NCBI RefSeq assembly: GCF_034377285.1
Contig: NZ_CP139715.1
Coordinates: 4,875,465-4,939,464, forward strand
DNA length: 64,000 nucleotides
DNA from: Thalassobaculum sp. OXR-137
GTDB lineage: Bacteria; Pseudomonadota; Alphaproteobacteria; Thalassobaculales; Thalassobaculaceae
Reading direction: 5' to 3'
Shown here: piece after piece, positions 37,668 through 46,535 of the stretch
Layout of the letters: each line of letters starts with the position of its first letter
How positions within the stretch are numbered: the first letter of the stretch is position 1
The notes under the pieces: generated by a model
What the model saw: the letters and a program-made list of their open reading frames with translations, nothing else
What the model was told of the DNA's origin: nothing
Database searches by the model: none
Made by a program: the position numbers and the translations under genes

Positions 37668-37851
37668 GCAACCCTATCTGACTGTCAAACAGGTCGCCGA
37701 GCGTCTCTCGGTTTCCCAAAAGCACATTCGCAGAGCAATAGCTTCTGGAGCTTTGACCGCTCACAGATATGGTCGCGCGATCCGCATTTCGAACGACGAT
37801 CTCATGGCATTTGAGCGCCTGCGCAGAGGCAAAGAGCTCTTGTCTCGTTAG
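37660..37851 (+). CDS. Excisionase/MerR-type helix-turn-helix protein
   Basis: 63 residues, GTG start with AAGGAG upstream. The sequence (LTVKQVAERLSVSQKHIRRA, then GRAIRISNDDLMAF) is the helix_turn_helix_17 pattern found in excisionases and small plasmid or phage regulators. Its place just before the recombinase operon suggests it controls direction of recombination or expression of the element. Confidence 0.8.
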   Translation: MSEQPYLTVKQVAERLSVSQKHIRRAIASGALTAHRYGRAIRISNDDLMAFERLRRGKELLSR

Positions 37852-38020
37852 TCCCCAGCGGGACACTGCAGTCTATACAAATCAAATATTTACGTTCGCT
37901 TAGGGAAAACACGCCCTCACTAATGAGATTCATTTTCTCTGTTACGTTCTCCCGGAAATGGCACCCAGTCCACTCCTGTCCTCCCGAGTACACGAGTGGC
38001 TATCGCGGAGGTTCCCGAAG

Positions 38021-39763
38021 ATGGAACAAGCACCGAAAGTATCCCCCACAGCTTCCGCCTGGTCGGTCCCCGTCACACTTGCTGAGATCACCGCTCGAAT
38101 AGCGGCGGATACCGAACTTCCCCCTCGCAAGCGCCAGGACGTGACGTCGAGCATCAAGCGCTTTGCCGAACTGTTGAGCCTCCCCCTCGCCACATCACCG
38201 GCGGACCCCAGGGCGTATCGGTCTCGCCTAAAAAGCTTCCAACCGCTCGCCCAGGGCATGTCCGTCAAACGATGGCAGAACATCCGAAGCGATGTTCAGT
38301 TCGCCCTGAACCGCTACCGGCCCAAACCGGATTTTCGCGGCGGCCTTCCAATTCCCGTATCAGAGGAATGGACAGCCTTACGATCCCGTCTGGTGGAGAC
38401 CTTCGGGCTGCGCTCCAGCGATCTATCGCGGTTCCTCAGCTACTGCACTTCGAACGGCATCGCTCCGATCGATGTAACAGCGCAGACGTTCGACGACTTC
38501 CATGCCTGGATGGAGTCGTCCCGGCTCCTTAAAGAAACTCAAAAGGTGGTTCGTCGGTCGATCAGACTGTGGAACAAGGCAGCGGATGCCATCACCGAAT
38601 GGCCAAGCCTCTCAGTCCCATTGGCCCCCGGCCGTGACCTCTACGGCATGAAGTGGGGAGAGTTGCCCGAGGCGCTCCGGCAAGACACCGAGAGGTGGCT
38701 CGCTCGCATATCGGGCGACGATCTATCCTTCGATGACGACCTGCCTTCGTCCGTATCCGAAGCGACGCTCAAGTCCTATCGATACTTCGTCTGCCAGATC
38801 ATGGGCGCCCTTCAGCGCTCGGGTGAGCAGATCGAAGGTATCAAGTCGCTCGGCGACCTGATCAAACCTGAGCGCGTTAGAATCGCGGTCACCTTTCTCA
38901 GATCACGGACCGGCAAAGACCAGAGCAGCATGCTCGCCCACATTGCGAGCAAGGCGATCGCGATTGCGCGACACTACGCGCGCTTCGAGGAAGGTGAGAT
39001 CAATAAGCTTCGTAACCTTCAGCACCGCGTCACGCCTCGAAGCAGTGGCCTTACCTCGAAGAACAAGGAACGCCTTACTCAACTGGACTCCCAAGACAAC
39101 GAAAAGCGGCTTCTTCAACTCCCGAGCGTGACGTTTGGGAAGCTCGACCGCGTGATTGAGATCGGGCACCGAGAGGCGCTGGCGGCGCAAACGGCCTTGG
39201 TCGTCGAGCTTCTGCTGTTCGTCCCGATCCGGCGCCGAAATCTCGTGTTATTGAACCTGAACCGACATGTTCGGTACCAGTTCGACGGGCGCCAGAAAAT
39301 GATCTTCATCCACATTCCCGCGGACGAGGTGAAGAACCACGTACCCTTGGATTTCGAGCTGCCGATCGAGACTGTTGAGCTCTGGGAGGCGTACTTGGAG
39401 CGCTATCGTCCTCGTCTCCTCGTCGGCCCCGATGCAGGGTGGCTCTTCCCCGGCGGCAGACCCGGAGAGCACAAGGCCGCCGAACAGATGGGCCGGAACG
39501 TCAGTGCCTTTCTGCGTCGGGAGATCGGACTGGAGTTCAACCTCCATCTATTCCGGCATACCGCGGCCAAACTGTTCCTCGAGGAGCACCCGGGGAACTA
39601 CGAAGGGCTGCGCCGGACACTCGCCCACAAGAAGATCGACACAACGGCCAATTTCTATGCCGGCTTAGAAACCGGGCAGGCCACACGTCATTTCGACAAC
39701 ACGGTCCTGACGCGTCGCCGCAGACTGTCTGGATCTAGCGACAGGGAGGGTCGTGATGACTGA
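38021..39763 (+). CDS. Tyrosine recombinase 1 of a coupled recombinase operon
   Basis: 580 residues from ATG 38021 (GGAGG nine bases upstream; ATG 37958 is an alternative). The catalytic residues of the phage-integrase family are visible: Arg in FVPIRRRNLVLLNL, H-x-x-R in NLHLFRHTAA, His in RRTLAHKKID, Tyr in TANFYAGLE. It is longer than XerC/D (~300) because of a ~280-residue N-terminal region before the catalytic part. It overlaps the next recombinase gene by eight bases. Confidence 0.88.
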   Translation: MEQAPKVSPTASAWSVPVTLAEITARIAADTELPPRKRQDVTSSIKRFAELLSLPLATSPADPRAYRSRLKSFQPLAQGMSVKRWQNIRSDVQFALNRYRPKPDFRGGLPIPVSEEWTALRSRLVETFGLRSSDLSRFLSYCTSNGIAPIDVTAQTFDDFHAWMESSRLLKETQKVVRRSIRLWNKAADAITEWPSLSVPLAPGRDLYGMKWGELPEALRQDTERWLARISGDDLSFDDDLPSSVSEATLKSYRYFVCQIMGALQRSGEQIEGIKSLGDLIKPERVRIAVTFLRSRTGKDQSSMLAHIASKAIAIARHYARFEEGEINKLRNLQHRVTPRSSGLTSKNKERLTQLDSQDNEKRLLQLPSVTFGKLDRVIEIGHREALAAQTALVVELLLFVPIRRRNLVLLNLNRHVRYQFDGRQKMIFIHIPADEVKNHVPLDFELPIETVELWEAYLERYRPRLLVGPDAGWLFPGGRPGEHKAAEQMGRNVSAFLRREIGLEFNLHLFRHTAAKLFLEEHPGNYEGLRRTLAHKKIDTTANFYAGLETGQATRHFDNTVLTRRRRLSGSSDREGRDD

Positions 39764-40826
39764 TCGGACCTGTCTTCCTGTCATGGATTGGCCGTCGATC
39801 GACCGAGAGCTTTGGCAACGGGCACGGGCCGATAGTGATCTTCTAGAGGATGGTGGCCTCGCCGAACATTGGCGCCCCGACACCGTTCGGAAGGTCGAGA
39901 AGGCATACGGGCGATACCTAACGTTCCTGGTTTCGACCGGGTCACTCAGCGGTGCTACATCGCCCGCCGAAAGGATCAGCCGTCAACTGGTCGCTCAATA
40001 CATTGGGGTTCTGAGAGAGCAAGTCGCCTCGAAGACACTTGCCGGACGGATCATCGATCTCGGCGAGGCGATCCGGGTGATGAGCCCCGGATCCGACATT
40101 GAGTGGCTGCGACGCCTAGGGCGCAGGCTGAGCAGTCAAATCACGCCAGTCCGCAACAAGCACAGCCGGATCGTCCCGATAGACCAACTCTTCGATCTTG
40201 GGGTCGATCTGATGGAACGCTCGAAACACGATCGCGGGCCGCGCCCGTCATCGGCGTCGGTTCAGTTCCGCGATGGCCTGATGATTGCTCTCCTAGCAGC
40301 ACGGCCATTCCGACTTCGGACATTCTGGCGCCTGCGGGTTGGTCGACACCTGCGTCGGTCGGGCGATGGTTATCTAATTCAGATCTGGGACGAAGACGCC
40401 AAAACGGGACGGGGCGATGTATACCCGCTTCCTCAGGACCTCCCCCCTTATGTCGACGACTACCTGAATAGAGTACGCCCGCTGCTTCTCAATGGCCGCG
40501 ACAGCGACAAACTCTGGATCTCTTGGGCAGGCGACGACCTGAGCGAGTGCGGCATCCACGACAAAATCGAGGAGCGCACAAAGGCCAGGTTCGGCCACGC
40601 CATTAACCCTCATCTGTTCCGGGATTGTGCAGCGACCTCGATTGCGATCGAGGATCCAGAACATGTGCGGATCATCAAATCCATTCTCGGCCATACCTCG
40701 CTGGAGACGAGCCAGCGGTTCTACAATCAAGGGCAAAGCATGTCGGCACAACGCGACCTGAACCGAGCCGTCCTCTCCCGGCGCAAGAGACATGCAGCGC
40801 AGTCACATCGGAGGGCGGCACGATGA
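39756..40826 (+). CDS. Tyrosine recombinase 2 of the same operon
   Basis: 356 residues, ATG within the end of recombinase 1. Catalytic positions: Arg in ARPFRLRTFWRLRV, H-x-x-R in NPHLFRDCAAT, His in SILGHTSLE, Tyr in SQRFYNQGQ. The pair of differently sized tyrosine recombinases in one operon recalls the TnpA/TnpB pair of Tn554-like elements, though the order is reversed. Its stop overlaps the next start (ATGA). Confidence 0.9.
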   Translation: MTDRTCLPVMDWPSIDRELWQRARADSDLLEDGGLAEHWRPDTVRKVEKAYGRYLTFLVSTGSLSGATSPAERISRQLVAQYIGVLREQVASKTLAGRIIDLGEAIRVMSPGSDIEWLRRLGRRLSSQITPVRNKHSRIVPIDQLFDLGVDLMERSKHDRGPRPSSASVQFRDGLMIALLAARPFRLRTFWRLRVGRHLRRSGDGYLIQIWDEDAKTGRGDVYPLPQDLPPYVDDYLNRVRPLLLNGRDSDKLWISWAGDDLSECGIHDKIEERTKARFGHAINPHLFRDCAATSIAIEDPEHVRIIKSILGHTSLETSQRFYNQGQSMSAQRDLNRAVLSRRKRHAAQSHRRAAR

Positions 40827-41035
40827 AGCCCCTGCGCAACGAGTATTGGGATCATGATCCGCAGGCGCGTCGCGACGAGTGCGCCAAGATCTGGGAGGAG
40901 ATACCGCGTACCGACGCGAAGCGTGGCGATGAGGCGTTTGAAGACTGGATCTCCGCCGGCCATGCCGGCCGCAGGCAACAGGCCCTCCACACGCATCGGG
41001 CTTTCGCGCCCTCCTCCATGAGTACGAGGATTTGA
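40823..41035 (+). CDS. Hypothetical protein, 5' part of a possibly frameshifted gene
   Basis: 70 residues starting MKPLRNEYWDHDPQARRDEC. About the first 48 residues look like a normal acidic/basic helical protein, but the tail (RRQQALHTHRAFAPSS) is out of character. The reading frame two bases over continues sensibly (GFRALLHEYEDLIDQG) into the next gene. Either two genes overlap by four bases or a frameshift around 40970-41010 has split one. Confidence 0.5.
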   Translation: MKPLRNEYWDHDPQARRDECAKIWEEIPRTDAKRGDEAFEDWISAGHAGRRQQALHTHRAFAPSSMSTRI

Positions 41036-41801
41036 TCGACCAGGGCGAGCCTCTTGTCGACATCCTTGCGGAACGGTTTCGGGTGTCGGTGAACGTCATC
41101 AAGTGGCTGCGCTACTGCCGTGACAGCTACGCTGAGTACATCTGCAGCCACTACCGAGGTCATCGCTTCGCGATTCTCTGCCACTGGCTGAACCAGGTCT
41201 ACAAACTGGAACATCCGAACAATCCTGATGATCTCCGCTGGTTCGTTCTCGGCAATCGCTTCAACGAGTGGCAGATTGGCCTCTTCGGTGGAGACACCGC
41301 GAGCCTCGCCCAAGGCGTGCGCGGCCGATGGCGTGCTTACTGCCATGAAATCGGAGCCGTACAGGCGCGAACGCATCACCTAGAGCATCGATTTCTTGCC
41401 GAGGTCGCCTTCCGATGGCGCGAGCTTTTTGCGTTGGAGGTGATCCGCCGGATCAACACCGAGTGGCGCGCAATCACGACGGAGACCCTGACGCTCGCGA
41501 TCACCCCATCGCGCCAGGATTTGCGGGATACCGGCTTCAACTTCGGGCGGCTTCAAGTCTGGAGCTGTAACCTCAGTAGCCGAACACCAGTGGACGACCA
41601 GTCCTACTGGCTCAAGCGATCGCTCGACCCTGAGGATCGTCCGACCGATCCACGAGCTCATCGGTTCTCTGTGACGGTGGCTGATCGAGCCAAAGCTATT
41701 GTCGCTGGTCACTATGAACCAGAGCCCTTGCCGAGCTTGGCACCACGCGATCACTATCCGGTCGAACGCCGTCGACGCCGGAGGTTCGCACGACTCGCGT
41801 T

Positions 41802-41805
<4 letters not shown>
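41032..41805 (+). CDS. Unknown protein of the recombinase operon
   Basis: 257 residues from TTG 41032; the true start may be at 40823 if a frameshift is present. Not recognised. It is rich in Trp, Arg and His, ends in a strongly basic tail (VERRRRRRFARLAL), and has no recombinase catalytic motif, so it could be a DNA-binding accessory factor like TnpC of Tn554. The stop overlaps the GTG start of the serine recombinase (GTGA). Confidence 0.6.
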
Positions 41806-43445
<1,640 letters not shown>

Positions 43446-43560
43446 CCATGTAGACCTATCAGCACCAACAACCCTCAATTTTTTTCATCATATTTATCAG
43501 TGCTTTGTGACCTTTGCATCATTGATGGCTATTGGCAATTATGGGCAAAACCTGATATCA

Positions 43561-43652
43561 AGTGCCCCTAAAGTGCCCCCAGAATACGGAGGTGCGACCT
43601 TCAGGTTTTCTCCCATGGCAACCTGAAGCTCACTGCCCCTACTGCCCCCAGA
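43561..43652. other. Second attachment region with direct and inverted repeats
   Basis: TGCGACCTTCAGGTT (43592-43606) repeats the tRNA-fMet variable/anticodon-arm sequence at 43424-43438. It forms an inverted repeat with AACCTGAAG at 43620-43628. Two direct repeats of the type TGCCCCTA-n-TGCCCCCAGA flank it (43563-43582, 43633-43651). Placed directly before an integrase gene, this looks like an attP core with arm-type binding sites. Confidence 0.5.
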
Positions 43653-43665
43653 CGTCAGGTTCATC

Positions 43666-44802
43666 ATGGCAAACATTCAAAAACGGGAGCGTAAGTCCGG
43701 CACGGTCTATCTGGCCGACGTGCGCATTCATGGCTTCCCACGCCAGAAGAAGACCTTCAAGCGCCTCACGGACGCAAAGCTCTGGGCGCAGCAAACCGAA
43801 GCGGCGATCCGCAAAGGCGAGTTTCAGAACGTGGTGTCCACGGCCCGCAGCAAGACACTGAACGATGTGATCGAACGGTACCGGGACGATGTGCTGCCGC
43901 ACAAGGCACCATCGACCCAGCGGGCGGAAACGACCTATCTGGCCTTCTGGGAGCGGGAGCTTGGCAAGTATGCCCTTTCCTATATCGAGCCGCAGCTGAT
44001 CAGCGCCAAGCTGCGTGAGCTTGGCGAGGCAGGTGACGGCCGCCGCAGGGCAGATGACGGCGAAGCCGCAAAGCCCATCAAGGCAGCGCCGAAGAGCCGC
44101 AAAACCCTGAAGCACTATCGCGACACTCTGGCCCTACTGCTCAAGCATGCCAAACAGTGGGGCTGGACGGCGGTCAACCCCATCGACGGGGTCAACAAGA
44201 TCACGAAGATCAGGAACGAGCGCATGCGCTTCCTGAGTGACGAGGAACGCACCGCCCTGCTCGCGGCCTGCAAGGCTAGCGAGAACGAGCATCTGTACCC
44301 TGTCGTTATCTTCGCCCTGTCCACGGGCGCGCGGAAGAACGAGGTTCTGTCGCTAACCTTCGGCGATGTGGATTTGAAGCGGGGTGTCGCTATCCTCCGC
44401 AACACGAAGAACGGGGATACCCGCACTGTGCCAATCGTGACTGCCCTCCAGAAACTGCTCTCGGCGCATATGAAGCAGGTCGAAGCGCTCTATGAGAAGC
44501 TCGACCATGCGCCGCCCGCCAAGTGGTTGTTCCCGAGACGGGATGGCATGGCGCCGATCGACATCCGCACCGCCTGGGAGAACGCACGGGACGCGGCCGG
44601 ACTGGTGGATTTCAGGTTTCACGACATCCGCCACTCGACGGCCAGCTATCTGGCGATGAACGGCGCAAGCCTCGTGGAGATTGCCGAGGTACTAGGGCAC
44701 AGGACGCTTCAGATGGTGCGCCGGTACGCCCACCTGTCGGAAAGTCACGTCAAGGAGCTAGTGCAGAGCGTCAACGACAAGGTGCTGCCCGCCGAGCTGT
44801 AA
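43666..44802 (+). CDS. Tyrosine integrase of element 2
   Basis: 378 residues. An N-terminal SAM-like core-binding part follows a short basic arm-binding region (IQKRERKSGTVYLADVRIHG). Catalytic residues: Arg in STGARKNEVLSL, H-x-x-R in FHDIRHSTAS, His in VLGHRTLQM, Tyr in VRRYAHLSE. The gene begins within 20 bases of the repeat-rich attachment region and probably integrates element 2 at the tRNA-fMet gene. A small excisionase-like gene follows. Confidence 0.93.
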   Translation: MANIQKRERKSGTVYLADVRIHGFPRQKKTFKRLTDAKLWAQQTEAAIRKGEFQNVVSTARSKTLNDVIERYRDDVLPHKAPSTQRAETTYLAFWERELGKYALSYIEPQLISAKLRELGEAGDGRRRADDGEAAKPIKAAPKSRKTLKHYRDTLALLLKHAKQWGWTAVNPIDGVNKITKIRNERMRFLSDEERTALLAACKASENEHLYPVVIFALSTGARKNEVLSLTFGDVDLKRGVAILRNTKNGDTRTVPIVTALQKLLSAHMKQVEALYEKLDHAPPAKWLFPRRDGMAPIDIRTAWENARDAAGLVDFRFHDIRHSTASYLAMNGASLVEIAEVLGHRTLQMVRRYAHLSESHVKELVQSVNDKVLPAEL

Positions 44803-44891
44803 CCCGCCCACACTTCATTGTTCGGCAAGCCGTTTTCGGCTATATGTGAGGTTCCTGCTCTTTATAGGCCCCTTATACCATGAGGTTTACC

Positions 44892-45113
44892 ATGGTTGAT
44901 TTTCGGGACCTGGCGACCGTGAAGCAGGTAGCGGTGGAAGCACCGTTCATCACGGAAGCCAAGCTGCGCTGGTGGATATTCCATGCGGAAACGAATGGAT
45001 TGAAGCCTGCGCTGATCAAGATCGGTGGACGGGTCTATATCGACCGTGCCGAATTCAACAAGTGGCTGGAGGGTCAGCGTATGGCTCCGAAGGCTTTGAA
45101 CGACGCGGCCTGA
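44892..45113 (+). CDS. Excisionase-like DNA-binding protein
   Basis: 73 residues from ATG 44892 (GAGG six bases upstream). The sequence (TEAKLRWWIFHAETNGLKPA then KIGGRVYIDRAEFNKWLEGQ) is the winged-helix pattern of small phage/ICE excisionases and AlpA-like regulators. It sits ~90 bases after the integrase and is closed by a strong terminator. Confidence 0.75.
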   Translation: MVDFRDLATVKQVAVEAPFITEAKLRWWIFHAETNGLKPALIKIGGRVYIDRAEFNKWLEGQRMAPKALNDAA

Positions 45114-45133
45114 CACGGCCTTCGACCTCGACC

Positions 45134-45167
45134 GAAGCCCCACCCTCGCGGTGGGGCTTCTTTCGTT
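45134..45167 (+). terminator. Intrinsic terminator
   Basis: An 11-bp perfect stem (GAAGCCCCACC / GGTGGGGCTTC) with a 5-base loop is followed by TTTCGTTT. It separates the integrase/excisionase unit from the toxin-antitoxin operon. Confidence 0.88.
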
Positions 45168-45190
45168 TGGGCAACTTCACACTTGCATTA

Positions 45191-45206
45191 AGTCCATATA
45201 TAGACT
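45191..45206. promoter_or_regulatory. Putative operator of the Xre/RES operon
   Basis: AGTCCATATATAGACT is an inverted repeat with one mismatched pair, 34 bases before the antitoxin start. TTGCAT precedes it and could be a -35 box. Autorepression by the antitoxin at such a site is usual for this class; here it is inferred. Confidence 0.45.
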
Positions 45207-45240
45207 ACATCTAAATCATGAGCCAGAATTGGAGGGTGTC

Positions 45241-45645
45241 ATGCCAGCGCAAGCGCGTCCAGCTACAGTGATTGATCGCAAGGGCCTGTCGGGTCCAGCC
45301 TTGCGCACGTTCTTTCGTATAGCGGAGCTGTGGGAGCTGTCGGTTGACGACCAGATGACTCTCCTAGGTGTGACGGCCAGGTCCACCTTCTTCAAGTGGA
45401 AGAAGGACCCGAACACCGTTCTCCCGAGGGATACTCTTGAGCGCATTTCTTACATCGTCGGGGTCTACAAGGCGTTGCAAATTCTGTTGCCGGATGAACA
45501 GGCGGCGGATGAATGGGTCAAGCGACCGAATGAAGCGCCTGTGTTCGCCGGCCAGTCGGCGTTGGACAGAATGCTGTCTGGTCAGGTGGCTGACCTGTTT
45601 GTGGTCAGACAATACCTCGATGCACAGCGAGGCGGCTGGGCATGA
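45241..45645 (+). CDS. Xre/MbcA/ParS-type antitoxin
   Basis: 134 residues, ATG behind GGAGGG. The N-terminal Xre-like helical part is FFRIAELWELSVDDQMTLLG, followed by SRSTFFKWKK-type recognition residues. The C-terminal toxin-binding domain (DRMLSGQVADLFVVRQYLDA) is typical of the family. It neutralises the RES toxin encoded next, with which it overlaps by four bases, and likely represses its own promoter. Confidence 0.88.
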   Translation: MPAQARPATVIDRKGLSGPALRTFFRIAELWELSVDDQMTLLGVTARSTFFKWKKDPNTVLPRDTLERISYIVGVYKALQILLPDEQAADEWVKRPNEAPVFAGQSALDRMLSGQVADLFVVRQYLDAQRGGWA

Positions 45646-46337
45646 CAGTTGCTGTTACTCAAATCGATTGGAAGCCGTGCTGGAGGATTATCCCCAGCCG
45701 CTTTCCACCGATTGCGCTCTTCGAGCGGGTAACAGAACCGGATGATCTGGAAGCCATCTTTGAACTGGAGTCCCTGACCAACCCAAGGCTAAGGGATGAA
45801 GTCGGCGATATCCGCCTTGTGCCGCCCGAGGAAAGGATCAGCGGGCCGGGCACAAGTATCATTATGGCGGCCTTCACACACCTGAACCCCGAGGGGAGTC
45901 GGTTCTCTGACGGCACGTACGGGGTGTTTTATGCCGCGAATAATCTGGAGACGGCTATCGCTGAGACAAAGCACCATCGCGAGCGCTTCATGCGCGCCAC
46001 GAAGCAAGATCACATGGAACTCGACATGCGGGTGTATGTGACGGACCTCAATGGCGAGCTTCATGATCTAAGGGGCCAGAAGGCAACCCAGCCACTTGTC
46101 TATCACAATGACAATTACGCAGCCGGCCAGCATTTGGGGAAGACGCTCCGCAAAGAGGGCTCGAACGGGATTGCCTATGACAGCGTGCGGCGCGCGGGCG
46201 GTGAGTGCGTTGCCGTGTTCCGACCTCGCCTGCTGTCGAACGGGCGGCAGGAACGGCATCTCTGCTACGTCTGGGACGGCAATCGGGTAGCCTCTGTCTA
46301 TGAGAAACGGGAACTCGGCAATGGCGGGGTTCAATAA
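45642..46337 (+). CDS. RES-domain toxin
   Basis: 231 residues. RES landmarks are present: an early Arg-rich region, FSDGTYGVFYAANNLETAI, HHRERFMRA, and a C-terminal SNGIAYDSVRR with a conserved Ser. RES toxins (MbcT, ParT) consume or transfer from NAD+, arresting growth. The gene is coupled to the upstream antitoxin (ATGA). The pair stands directly before the BREX-like operon and may stabilise element 2 or add an abortive response. Confidence 0.88.
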   Translation: MTVAVTQIDWKPCWRIIPSRFPPIALFERVTEPDDLEAIFELESLTNPRLRDEVGDIRLVPPEERISGPGTSIIMAAFTHLNPEGSRFSDGTYGVFYAANNLETAIAETKHHRERFMRATKQDHMELDMRVYVTDLNGELHDLRGQKATQPLVYHNDNYAAGQHLGKTLRKEGSNGIAYDSVRRAGGECVAVFRPRLLSNGRQERHLCYVWDGNRVASVYEKRELGNGGVQ

Positions 46338-46535
46338 ATGAAATCAACGGAGAATTGTGAAGGATCTCAGTACAAGCCCGTCGATCAATTGTATGGCCAA
46401 CCACGTTATGCCGATGTTGGAACGGTATCGCGCATTCGGGGTCATAAACATCAGAACGTCGATGTGCTGGGGCTGCTCATAGCTTCAACCGAAAACAAGA
46501 GAAATGTAGAGGGGGCATGCCAATGCTTGGCTTGA
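46338..46535 (+). CDS. Possible small ORF between toxin and ATPase gene
   Basis: 65 codons starting right after the RES stop (TAAATG) and overlapping the next gene by 19 bases. There is no convincing ribosome site and no family is recognised. It may be a coupled small protein or chance; the 179-base spacer otherwise shows no promoter that I can support. Confidence 0.3.
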   Translation: MKSTENCEGSQYKPVDQLYGQPRYADVGTVSRIRGHKHQNVDVLGLLIASTENKRNVEGACQCLA

